From Plantactinospora mayteni (GTDB lineage Bacteria; Actinomycetota; Actinomycetes; Mycobacteriales; Micromonosporaceae): DNA of 64,000 nt. Under the pieces are notes generated by a model. That model did no database searches. It was given only the letters and a program-made list of their open reading frames with translations, and was not told where the DNA came from. The position numbers were made by a program, and so were the translations under genes. This document shows positions 16,417-25,040 of this stretch, piece by piece. The stretch spans positions 100,341-164,340 of the forward strand of contig NZ_BONX01000052.1 in NCBI RefSeq assembly GCF_016862935.1, read 5' to 3'. The stretch's first letter is position 1. Each line of letters opens with the position of its first letter.

Positions 16417-19400
16417 TCAGTCCCCGAGCGGTAGTGGACGGTCCGGCAGGGTCAGCGGCCCGGCCTGGAACGGTGGCGGCCGGTCCGCCTCAGGCAGGCT
16501 CTCACCGATCCGCTCCAACTGCTGTAGTCGGTGGAAGATCGTAACGGTCCGCCTCCTCAGGTGGTCGGTGTCGAAGGCGAAGACCGCCAACTGCTCCTCG
16601 GGCGCCGTGCCGAGGGTACGTTTGCGCAGCTCTTTTCGGGCCTGGGAGACGAGCGTCTCGTTGCCATCGTACGAGAGGTTGGATGCCTCCTGGGCGGCGA
16701 TGAAGGTCACCACCTGCGCGGCGGAGGCGACGGGGTTGGAGACCGTACCGGCCGCCGCGGCAGCGATGGTGCCCGCCGCCTGCGTGGTTATCGTGCCGGC
16801 GAACTTCGTCAGCCGGGCGCGGGCGCTGGGCAGGCCCGCCGGCGCCGCGCCGACCCGGTCCATCTCCTGCTCAAGCCAGGCACGCACGCCGGTTGCGATG
16901 TCGTCGGGCGAGCCGGTCGGATCGACCCGGAGCATGTGGGTCACATCGGAGTTCACCCGGTACGCCATCAGCGTGTTGCCGTCGGTCTGGCCGGTGCCCA
17001 ACTCGAACGTGAGCATCTCCGGCCGTCCCTTGACGCCCCGGAAGAGAACCCGGAACGTGTGATCGCTGTCTGGAACGGGCTCGACGCGCCCGTTGCGCGG
17101 CAGGTCCCGGAACGCCGCCACCCTGCCGGCGACATCGTCGGGCAGGCGGTGATCCGGAACCCGGCCCAGCTCGGCGGCCAGCGCCTCCACCTGCGGCTTG
17201 GTTCGGCCGTCCTGGGTCAGTCGCTCCTCGATCCGCCGTACGTGGTCCTCCAGGTCCCGTACTGCCGCGCGCTGCTCGGCGAGCGCCCGCCGCAGGTCCT
17301 GTGGGGACACGTCGTCGTCCTTGACGTCGAATTCCTTCCGCAGCGAAATGTCGTTCTTCCGCATGTCGTGGTACCGGGCATTCCACCGGGTCACCAGGTG
17401 TCCGGTCGCGGTGATGCCGGCCAGGGCCCCGATCCACGGTCCGCTGACGGCAGCGAGCGCCGCCGCACCGGCCAGGCCGACGCCGGCGGGCATGACGTCC
17501 TCCAACATCCGGCGACGTGCCGGCAGTGTCTGCTGCCGGTCGAAGAGGATGTTGTCGCAGGCGTGTCGCAGCCACCGCTCGATCTCCTCCGGCGCAGCCT
17601 TGGTGTTGACGGTGAACTCGAAATGGCCTCGCTTGAGCCGGCGGGTCACCGGCACCAGAGGCCGGTCACCCTCGACGGTGTCGGCGAAGGTGAGGGAGAG
17701 CGTCACGTCCCGCTTGATGCCGAACCGATCCGACCGGTAGACCCAGGTGTCGGTGTTTCCCTCTCGTGACCTGCGCCTCTCCGCGTCGAGATCACGGTCC
17801 AAGCGATGCTCAAGCCCTCGGTTGACCTCGTTGACGCCCCTCGTCACGGCAAGCTTGGCCGGCGCGAGTCCTGGGAACCTCCCCGTGCTGGCGGCCGGTC
17901 TGGTCCCGCCGACGGCCACGTCGATCGCCCGGGTGACCGACTCACCGCCCCGGACCAGCGCGACGATCTGATTGGCCACCGATCGCCGATCGGCGGCGGG
18001 CAGCCGGCTGGTGTGCTTCGTGTCGTGGTTCTCCCGCCGGTCTTCCAGATCCTTCTCACGGCGCCCGGCGGCGCGGTCGATTCCGGCCTGCACCGCCGAG
18101 CGGACGGTGGCTGAGATGCCGGTGGCGACTCCGAGGTTTTCCCGGACCTGTTCTCCCGCTGGCACGGTTGGCGAGACGCTGGTGACGGTGCTGGTCACGG
18201 CCTTCTCCACGTGGCCGGCGATCCCGGCCTCGCCCTGGCTGATCTTCTCCTGGCGGTCCGCCACCTCCTTGACCGCTTCCCGGGCTACCTCCTCGAACTT
18301 GTCGTCCGGGAGGTGGCGAAGGTCCGGCGGTACCCGGAGGACGACCTCGCTCTCGGCGAACTCCACCTCGATCTTCGTCGGGTCGTCGGTGTGCACGACC
18401 TCGACCCGGACCCGGGCGTCGTTACCCTCACCCGCGATCTTGAACCGGTACCGCTCGTCATCGCCGCGGTGCCGGACCCGGCGGAGGTGCTTGTCCTCCT
18501 TCGCCACCTTGGGGTCCGCCTTCAGCTCGGCGTCGAGCTTCTCGATCGCCGTGCGGAGACGCCTCCGGAGGTCCGTGGCCTGTTTCGGGTCGATCGGAGG
18601 TGGTGTCGGAGCCGGTGCGGGCGTCGGCTGGGCCGATGGACGACTGACCAGGTCCGGCCTGCCGACCGTACCGGCGGCCAGTTCGACTGCCTCGTCGAAG
18701 CCGCGGTCCACCAGGTCGCGTAGGCCGTCGCCGGTGTCAAGCTTCCCGCGGTCGGCCCGCAGGGCGAGTTGACGAGCGTGCTCACCGCTCAGCTTGTCGC
18801 GCTTACCGTCAGCGGCGAGGGCCTCCTGACCGGCCACCTCCGCCGCGCCGATCACTGCGGTCTTGACGGCCATCGCGGGAACGCCGACAGCGTCCGCGAC
18901 CCAGAGCATCGTGAGGGTGCCGGTGACGGTCGGCACGCTCACCAGGGCCTTGTCCCGCAGGCGGCGGGACACCTCCGCAGGCCGGACACCCTGTTCATCG
19001 ATCTTTCTCGTGAGGCTCGCCCGCAACTCGTTCCGGAGATGCGACAGCCCTCGGGGCAACCTCGGCGTCGCACCCGTACGGTCCACCAGGTTGGGGTCCA
19101 CGACCAGGGTGAAGTGCCGGTCCACCGACGTGTTCTCGATGGAGAAGCTCTGCGGGGCCGAGCTGCCCCGCGTGGTGGAGGGAGCGGACCGGACTTCGAT
19201 CGTGAACGGCGCCTGTCCCTTCTTGGCCCATCCCTCCGGCTCCACCTGGAAGAGGGCGCCCCGTCCCCCGGGCACCGGCTTGATCCGGGTGCTGTCGTTC
19301 AGGAGGCCGGTCTGGAGAACACTCCGGGTAACCGCGACGGCGGGATCTGAGCTGAACTCCCAGCGCGCCTCCTCGGTCAACGTCCGTTGCGCCGCGGGGG

Positions 19401-22400
19401 ACAGATGTTCCCGCGCCAGCCGTTGGCGGTCCTCCGCGCCGGGGAAGCCCTCGCGAAGCCCGTACCGCTCGACGAAGTCGCGGATCCTGGCCCTGAACCG
19501 GATCTGATCGGGTCCGGTCGGCGCCGACGAGGCGAGGTGGGCCAATGCCTCGAACTCGCCGAGGCGTCCCACGTCCGAGTCGGTCAGCGCGGGACGGCGG
19601 CCGGGCGGCTGGTCTGCCAGGGCCGGCACCGTGGGAGTGATCTGCACCATCGTCGGCCTGGACGTGTCGGCCCGGCTGACCCGCGCGTTGACGTGCAGGA
19701 CCGCCTGGGTCACGGTCAGTGCCAGGTCAGCCCGATTCAGGTCGTCGAGCTGGTCATGGAAGAACGTCAGCTCGTGCTTCCGGTGCTGGTCGAGCTGGAG
19801 TGCGAAGGCGTCGCCCGGTCCCTGAGCCGCGGTGCGCAGGTCGAGCTGGTAGGGCGCCCCGACCTCGGGCCGGACCTCGACGACTCCGGGGGTCGTCGGT
19901 GGCGAGATGTCCCGGATCCCGGGCACACCGCGCAACGCACCGACAACCTGCTGCTGGAGCACGTCGTTCAGCCGTTCGGCGAGTCGGCCGTCCACGTCGG
20001 TCGACCGGGGCGGCAACCAGTCGGCGACGCCGGTCAGGTCCAGTCCGGTCAGATCGATCGGGGTCCTGGTTACGTCGACCTTCTCCTGGGCGGGCGTGCC
20101 GGATGCCGGATGCGCGGGCGGCGGGGAGACCTTCACCTCCACCCGGTACGCCTGCACCGTCAGTTCGCCGCGCGCCAGCGCCCGGTGCAGCGCGTCCCTC
20201 AGGTGTGGATGGTTCCGCAGGTGCTCGTGCAACCGGCGGCTGCTCCGCAGCACGTGCCGGATATGCGCTGGGCTGCCCTGCTCGGCGATGCTGCCGTCCG
20301 CCAGCAGATCCCGGCGGCTCGGTGATTCGGTTTCCAGCACCACCAGTCGCTGGTTGTCCGGGTCGAACCCGGCGACCGCGAACTCGCCCGGCCAGCGCTC
20401 CCCGGAGACGCCCTGGGTCAGCTGGGCGTCACCGCTGATGCCGAAGTCCGCCGCGAGGATGTGCCGGGCCGCCGTCCGGGGCGTCTCGCTTCCGGCCTTC
20501 CTGCGCTCCGCCACCGTCCGGGTCACCGTGGCCGGATCGGCGAGCCGCTGCTTCGGTCCGGGCGTCCCGGCCATGACCGGGTGCTGGACCGGCTTGGTAC
20601 GGGCGAGGAGCGGATCCGGGATCCGCTGGTTGGTCGATGCCGACACGAGCCGGAAGGTGCGGTCGTCGCGGTACGTTCTCTTGACGTCGTCCTGGTCGTG
20701 GTGCAGCCGCCCGGTCGCGTCGTCCCGGAAGCTGCCAGGTGGATCGCCGCGCCGGTGCAGCCGGTTCTGCGAGTCCCGGTAGGTGCCCACCTGGTCGTCG
20801 TCGGTCCGTCGGTCGCCCCTCAGGTCCGGCGGCAGCGGCCTCGCGGTCCGTTCCGTGGACCTGGTGGAGGTGCCGAGCCGGCCGGACGGGTCGAAGGTGC
20901 GCCAGCTTCCGTCCGGTCGCTTCTTCGGCCGGTGGGGCGTGCCGCGCTCGGGCTCGGCCACCACCACGCTGCCGTCCGGGTAGGTCCACACCTTCGCGCT
21001 GGCGCCGACGACGTCCTTCCCCAGCGTCCTGGCGAGCACGGAGGCGAGGGACGGCTGCCCCGGGAGGCCGATCCCCGAGTAGTTCGACACCAGGACGATC
21101 TGGCCGCTGTCCAGCTTGAGTTCGGTACGCAGTGCCTTCGCGGCCTCGGCGAAGTCACGCCCGCTCATCCGGGCGGTACCGAGGTTCACCTCTCCGCCGT
21201 CCGGGCCGCGGGAACTGGTCAGGACGATCTTGACCACGTTGGGCTCGGGACGTATCGCGGCGGCGTACCGGGAGGGCACGTGTCCACCGGTCAGATCGAA
21301 CCCTGCCGGGATGGCTCGCATGGTGGCGCGTACCGCGTCGATGGCGTTCTGGCCCGTCACCAGCGGTGGCTGGTTGCCCGTACCGGGCTGACTCCCGGGC
21401 GCGTCCGGAACGGTCCGTCCGAGGCCGTCCGCGTCGTCCGCCGGGTGGTGGGTGGTCGGCTCCTCGGGTCGGGTGGACACCGCCGGATCGGCGTCCGGGT
21501 GCACCGTGGTCGGGTCGCCATCCGGGTTGAGGGGCAGTGCCCACACCTGGTCGGTCTTCTGCTGGTAGAGGGGCGCCTGGTCGGAGATCTCGCCGCTCTG
21601 TGGTTCGACCCAGACGACTGTGCCGTGCTGGTTGACGGCGGCCCACATGTGGGAGCCGCCCTCCGGCCAACTGGTGACGACGACGGTGGCGGCGCCGTGG
21701 CCCTGGGCCAGCAGGCGGGATCTGACGGTGTCGAGGCCGCGGGCGCCGGCGCCCTGGTGGGTGAATGTGCCGCCGAGCCATCGTTCGGTGCGGGTGGTGC
21801 CGTTGGCGACGCCGCCGGGGAGGTCGTGGTTGAGGGATCCCGAGACGCTGGGGTTGCCGTACCAGGTGGACAGGAAGGCGCGGACGGTGTCGGTGCAGTT
21901 GGTGGCGCGGCCGGGTCGGGTGGGGCCGCCGTCGTTGAGGTAGGCGACCCACCGGGAGGGGTGTCGGGGGTCGGGGTGCCGGACCGGGGTCCGCTGCCCG
22001 TCGTCGACGGGGACGCGGCTGCTCAGTTCCCGCTCGTCCCAGGCCGAGGCGGGGTCGAGGTCGTCGGCGGGGGCGGGCCGGTACGCCAGCGGACCAGGGG
22101 GTGTGGCCGCGTCGGTGACCGGCGCGGCGGGTCGGCGGTACGGGAGGTGGTGCTCGGGGTGTGCCGTGGCGGCCACGCCGAGCAGACCGGTGCTGGCGGC
22201 TGCGGTCGGCCCTTGGTCGGTGGCGGCGATCGGGGCTGGGGTTGGCCGGGCGTCGGTGCCGGTCGAGGTTGTGGTCGGGCCCGTGCCGGTCGGGCTGCCG
22301 GCCGGGCCATTGTTGCTGCTGGAGGGGCCGTTGCCGCTGCCGGCCGGCCCGGGGTTGCCGCTGTTCGCCGGGCCAGGGCTGCCGGTGCTGGCCGGGCCAG

Positions 22401-24258
22401 GGTTCGTCGGCCCAGAGTTGGTCGGTCCGGGGTTCGTCGGGCCAGAGTTGGTCGGCCCGGGGTTCGTCGGGCCAGAGTTGGTCGGCCCGGGGTTGCCGCT
22501 GTTCGCCGGGGCAGGGTTGACCGGGGCGGGCGCCGAGGGCGTACCGGCCTGGCCTACCGGGGTGGTCGAGACCTGCCCGGAGGCGGGGGCGGTCGACGTT
22601 GGCGTCGGTCCGGTTGACGTTGGCGGGGTGCTGGCCGGGGGGAGGTAGCCCCCAGCCGTGGCAGCCGGCGGGGTGACGCTGGTCGGGCCGGGTGCACCTG
22701 TCGGAGTGGGTCCGGTCGAGGCCGGTGGGGTGACGCTGGTCGGGCCGGTCGAGGCGGGTCCGACGGCGGGCGGTGCCGACGGCTGCTGCCGGCCGGTGGC
22801 GGGGTGCTGGTCGGGGTGGGCCGGCGGCACCGGCTCCGGCGGCGGTGGCTTCGGCGGATCCGGGGCGGTGGGCCGTGTGTCCACGCCGCCGCCGGGTGCC
22901 GGCCCGGGACGGCCGGGGTCGCCTGCGGTCGGGGGATCGGGTTGGGTGGGCGCCGGAGTGCCGGGCTGGCCGGGGCCGGGTTGACTCGGCTGCGGCTGCG
23001 GCTGCGCGGGCTGGCCGGGCTGCGCCGGAGGGCCGGCCGGGTCGGAGCCGTCCGGCCCGCCCGGTGCGGGTTGCCCGCCGCCCGAGGGGTTGGGCGGGGC
23101 GGGGACGGGTGTTCTCGGCTGGGCCGGGCCAGGGCCGCTGGGCTGCCCGCTTCCAGAGCCACCGGGGGGTGCCGGGACGGGCGTGCCGACCGGAGGAGCG
23201 CTCACCCCGCCCGAGTCCTGCTCCCCCGTCGGCGCGGGCGACGCGGGTGGCGGCCCGGTCGGGGCGACCGGCACCGGAAGCGGCTTGAGGGGAAAACTGG
23301 GGGTCGGAATGGCCGGGACGGCCGGCGTCTTGGCGAACTTGTCGAGCGCGTCGTCGCGGCCCTGGCCGAGTCGGCCGTGCAGTCCCTCGGCCGCCGCGTT
23401 GTTGACGAACCCGTCGGTGTCGATGCTCCAGTCACCGGTACGCAGACCGTTCACCCCGGCGCCGCCCAGTGCCTCCGCCCCCGCCTCGTGGGCGCCGTCG
23501 ATTCCGGTGCGGAGAGCGTCACCGAGCAGGTTCTTCGGGGTGCGGTGACCCAGTGCGTTCGCGAACGGTCCGGTAGCGGCCGCCAACCCCCCGATGAAGA
23601 TCCCGGCAAACGTCGCCCAGCCGGTGTTCTCGGCGTCCCATTCCGGCCGGGTGCCCTTGAGGGCCTGGATACCCTGCACGGTCAGATCGGTGGCCAGCTC
23701 CTGCAAACCCTCGAAGATCGCGGCCCGCAGCACGAACTGCCCAAGGGACTGCGCGGCCCGGGATTGCAGCCAGCGGAACACCGCGCTGATCGCGGCGCGG
23801 GCGATACCGATCGGCCCGGCCGCGGCGGCCAGCGCCGCGCCGAAAGTGAAGAACGACAGCACGATGATCGCGAAGATCTCCAGGCAGCAGGTGATGACCG
23901 CGATCAGGACCGAGAGCTTCTCGTACTCGATGTCCAACGCGGCCTGGTCCGCTGCCTGCGCCACCTGCTGGGTCAACGCGGCCAGTTGCGGCATGGCCTG
24001 GTCGACCACCTTGCTGAACTCGGCCTGGAACATCAGCCCGGACGGCCCGGCCCAGGACTCGGCCAGGGCGTTGCGCTCCGCGGACGCCTCCGCCACCGTC
24101 TGGCTCAGCCCGACGCCAGCCTCCCGCCACGCCTGCGCCAACTGCCGGACGAGGTCCTCGTTCGCCTCCGGCCAGGACGAACCCCCGGTGGACAGCCAGA
24201 CCAGCAGGTTCCACACCTGCTGCCAGGGCTCACCCCAGTCAGGTGGCTCGATGGCCAT
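16417..24258 (-). CDS. Giant putative type VII effector: WXG-like N-terminus, papain-fold glutamine deamidase-like domain, tandem modules
   Basis: A 2613-residue protein. Residues 1-110 are a helical WXG100-like/CpnT-N domain with WAG near 69; hydrophobic helices follow at about 118-155. Residues about 316-690 are Pro/Gly/Ser/Thr-rich linker. Residues about 770-900 match papain-fold toxin glutamine deamidases: C788 in NCTDTVRAFL, H870 in GGSHMWAAVN and the acidic position E885 in VWVEPQSG. Residues about 950-1090 resemble the alpha/beta domain of similar giant Streptomyces proteins, and 1245-1380 a degenerate nuclease-like fold. From about 1450 to 2613 there are roughly five repeats of a beta domain plus hydrophobic helix pair. 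The EspC-like gene overlaps its start by 20 bp. Such proteins act in interbacterial competition or signalling; the toxin lying mid-protein is unusual. Confidence 0.8.
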   Translation of the reverse strand: MAIEPPDWGEPWQQVWNLLVWLSTGGSSWPEANEDLVRQLAQAWREAGVGLSQTVAEASAERNALAESWAGPSGLMFQAEFSKVVDQAMPQLAALTQQVAQAADQAALDIEYEKLSVLIAVITCCLEIFAIIVLSFFTFGAALAAAAGPIGIARAAISAVFRWLQSRAAQSLGQFVLRAAIFEGLQELATDLTVQGIQALKGTRPEWDAENTGWATFAGIFIGGLAAATGPFANALGHRTPKNLLGDALRTGIDGAHEAGAEALGGAGVNGLRTGDWSIDTDGFVNNAAAEGLHGRLGQGRDDALDKFAKTPAVPAIPTPSFPLKPLPVPVAPTGPPPASPAPTGEQDSGGVSAPPVGTPVPAPPGGSGSGQPSGPGPAQPRTPVPAPPNPSGGGQPAPGGPDGSDPAGPPAQPGQPAQPQPQPSQPGPGQPGTPAPTQPDPPTAGDPGRPGPAPGGGVDTRPTAPDPPKPPPPEPVPPAHPDQHPATGRQQPSAPPAVGPASTGPTSVTPPASTGPTPTGAPGPTSVTPPAATAGGYLPPASTPPTSTGPTPTSTAPASGQVSTTPVGQAGTPSAPAPVNPAPANSGNPGPTNSGPTNPGPTNSGPTNPGPTNSGPTNPGPASTGSPGPANSGNPGPAGSGNGPSSSNNGPAGSPTGTGPTTTSTGTDARPTPAPIAATDQGPTAAASTGLLGVAATAHPEHHLPYRRPAAPVTDAATPPGPLAYRPAPADDLDPASAWDERELSSRVPVDDGQRTPVRHPDPRHPSRWVAYLNDGGPTRPGRATNCTDTVRAFLSTWYGNPSVSGSLNHDLPGGVANGTTRTERWLGGTFTHQGAGARGLDTVRSRLLAQGHGAATVVVTSWPEGGSHMWAAVNQHGTVVWVEPQSGEISDQAPLYQQKTDQVWALPLNPDGDPTTVHPDADPAVSTRPEEPTTHHPADDADGLGRTVPDAPGSQPGTGNQPPLVTGQNAIDAVRATMRAIPAGFDLTGGHVPSRYAAAIRPEPNVVKIVLTSSRGPDGGEVNLGTARMSGRDFAEAAKALRTELKLDSGQIVLVSNYSGIGLPGQPSLASVLARTLGKDVVGASAKVWTYPDGSVVVAEPERGTPHRPKKRPDGSWRTFDPSGRLGTSTRSTERTARPLPPDLRGDRRTDDDQVGTYRDSQNRLHRRGDPPGSFRDDATGRLHHDQDDVKRTYRDDRTFRLVSASTNQRIPDPLLARTKPVQHPVMAGTPGPKQRLADPATVTRTVAERRKAGSETPRTAARHILAADFGISGDAQLTQGVSGERWPGEFAVAGFDPDNQRLVVLETESPSRRDLLADGSIAEQGSPAHIRHVLRSSRRLHEHLRNHPHLRDALHRALARGELTVQAYRVEVKVSPPPAHPASGTPAQEKVDVTRTPIDLTGLDLTGVADWLPPRSTDVDGRLAERLNDVLQQQVVGALRGVPGIRDISPPTTPGVVEVRPEVGAPYQLDLRTAAQGPGDAFALQLDQHRKHELTFFHDQLDDLNRADLALTVTQAVLHVNARVSRADTSRPTMVQITPTVPALADQPPGRRPALTDSDVGRLGEFEALAHLASSAPTGPDQIRFRARIRDFVERYGLREGFPGAEDRQRLAREHLSPAAQRTLTEEARWEFSSDPAVAVTRSVLQTGLLNDSTRIKPVPGGRGALFQVEPEGWAKKGQAPFTIEVRSAPSTTRGSSAPQSFSIENTSVDRHFTLVVDPNLVDRTGATPRLPRGLSHLRNELRASLTRKIDEQGVRPAEVSRRLRDKALVSVPTVTGTLTMLWVADAVGVPAMAVKTAVIGAAEVAGQEALAADGKRDKLSGEHARQLALRADRGKLDTGDGLRDLVDRGFDEAVELAAGTVGRPDLVSRPSAQPTPAPAPTPPPIDPKQATDLRRRLRTAIEKLDAELKADPKVAKEDKHLRRVRHRGDDERYRFKIAGEGNDARVRVEVVHTDDPTKIEVEFAESEVVLRVPPDLRHLPDDKFEEVAREAVKEVADRQEKISQGEAGIAGHVEKAVTSTVTSVSPTVPAGEQVRENLGVATGISATVRSAVQAGIDRAAGRREKDLEDRRENHDTKHTSRLPAADRRSVANQIVALVRGGESVTRAIDVAVGGTRPAASTGRFPGLAPAKLAVTRGVNEVNRGLEHRLDRDLDAERRRSREGNTDTWVYRSDRFGIKRDVTLSLTFADTVEGDRPLVPVTRRLKRGHFEFTVNTKAAPEEIERWLRHACDNILFDRQQTLPARRRMLEDVMPAGVGLAGAAALAAVSGPWIGALAGITATGHLVTRWNARYHDMRKNDISLRKEFDVKDDDVSPQDLRRALAEQRAAVRDLEDHVRRIEERLTQDGRTKPQVEALAAELGRVPDHRLPDDVAGRVAAFRDLPRNGRVEPVPDSDHTFRVLFRGVKGRPEMLTFELGTGQTDGNTLMAYRVNSDVTHMLRVDPTGSPDDIATGVRAWLEQEMDRVGAAPAGLPSARARLTKFAGTITTQAAGTIAAAAAGTVSNPVASAAQVVTFIAAQEASNLSYDGNETLVSQARKELRKRTLGTAPEEQLAVFAFDTDHLRRRTVTIFHRLQQLERIGESLPEADRPPPFQAGPLTLPDRPLPLGD
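22396..22494. repeat. 30-bp tandem repeat, about three copies, inside the giant gene linker
   Basis: Three consecutive near-identical 30-bp units encode GPTNSGPTNP repeats on the minus strand. They sit in the Pro-rich linker between the WXG-like head and the deamidase-like domain. Copy number of such arrays often varies between strains and alters linker length. Confidence 0.85.
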
Positions 24259-24565
24259 TTTCGCCGAGCAGCTTCCGCGTCCGCAGGTCCACCTCGATCA
24301 GAGTGTCCACACTGGTCGACGCGACGGCGCCGAACGCGCTCACCGACTCGGCGATCCGGGTCAGCGCCACCTTCAACTCGGCGGTGGCGGCGAAGCTGTT
24401 CCGATACTCCTGCCCGATCTCGTCGTTACCCCACGGGTCGCCCGCCGCGTCCAGCGCGGCGACCGCCCGGGCCATGGCCGTCGACAACCGCTCGCCCACG
24501 CCGTTGAGCCGACCGGCGGCGGTGAGCGCGGCGTCCGGGTCCGGCACATGCGTCACGTAACTCAT
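24239..24565 (-). CDS. EspC-like ESX secretion-associated small protein
   Basis: A 108-residue helical protein with the length and pattern of the ESX EspC-like family (PF10824 type): a long N-terminal helix, a GNDEIGQEYRNSF turn in place of WXG, then a second helix ending in a polar tail. Such proteins pair with a larger WXG/PPE-like partner and carry it to the ESX machinery. Its stop lies 20 bp inside the giant effector gene, so the two are coupled; it is probably the secretion partner of that protein's WXG-like head. Confidence 0.75.
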   Translation of the reverse strand: MSYVTHVPDPDAALTAAGRLNGVGERLSTAMARAVAALDAAGDPWGNDEIGQEYRNSFAATAELKVALTRIAESVSAFGAVASTSVDTLIEVDLRTRKLLGENGHRAT

Positions 24566-24583
24566 CGAGCACCCCGTTTTCGC

Positions 24584-24994
24584 TCACCGGCCCGCGTCTT
24601 CCCCCGGCAGTTGTTCGACCATGCGGCGGATCGCACCGTTGAAGTCGTTGTTGCGGAAGGCGGTCAGGGACTCCTCCGACACGTAGGGACTGCACGTGTC
24701 GAGCACCCGGCGCTCCGCCTCCTCCGCCGCCACCCTGATCGTCGCCTCGATCTCCTCGGCCAACTGGCGCGCGTCGGCGTGCTCGAAGACCTGCGGGGTG
24801 AGTTCCAGCCGCCGCAACCGGCCGTCCGGACCAACGGTGGCGGTGATCGAGCGGTCCGCCGAGGTCGCCGTCACGGTTACCGCCTGAACCCGGGTGGAGA
24901 TGTCACCGAGCGCCGAGCTGGCCTGGCGAAGCTGGGCGGTGAGCTGTTCGGCTCGGGCTCGCAACGCGGCGACCTGCTCACCGTCCACAGTCAT
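24584..24994 (-). CDS. YbaB/EbfC-family protein (EspL-like)
   Basis: A 136-residue protein with the YbaB fold: an N-terminal coiled helix (RARAEQLTAQLRQASSALG), a central beta sheet (VTVTATSADRSITATVGPDG) and a C-terminal helix (ADARQLAEEIEATIRVAAEEAE). Housekeeping YbaB binds DNA, but ESX loci carry YbaB-like proteins such as EspL that stabilise secreted substrates. First gene of the minus operon leading to the EspC-like gene and the giant effector. No ribosome site; TACCGT lies 6 nt before ATG, so the mRNA is probably leaderless. Confidence 0.75.
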   Translation of the reverse strand: MTVDGEQVAALRARAEQLTAQLRQASSALGDISTRVQAVTVTATSADRSITATVGPDGRLRRLELTPQVFEHADARQLAEEIEATIRVAAEEAERRVLDTCSPYVSEESLTAFRNNDFNGAIRRMVEQLPGEDAGR

Positions 24995-25040
24995 GGAACA
25001 ACGGTACTGGAGGCCGATCAGCAGCCGCTACCCTCTGGAC
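24995..25040. promoter_or_regulatory. Back-to-back leaderless promoters for the YbaB-like gene and the mycosin gene
   Basis: Only 46 bp separate the two divergent ATGs. On the minus strand TACCGT (25001-25006) is followed by 6 nt and ATG; on the plus strand TACCCT (25029-25034) is followed by 6 nt and ATG. TANNNT at this distance is the standard actinobacterial leaderless arrangement. The two promoters must overlap, so firing of one should interfere with the other. Confidence 0.65.

Noticed and set aside
22300..22500. CRISPR-like array
   Set aside because: The periodic sequence encodes GPTNSGPTNP repeats in frame, with no unique spacers.
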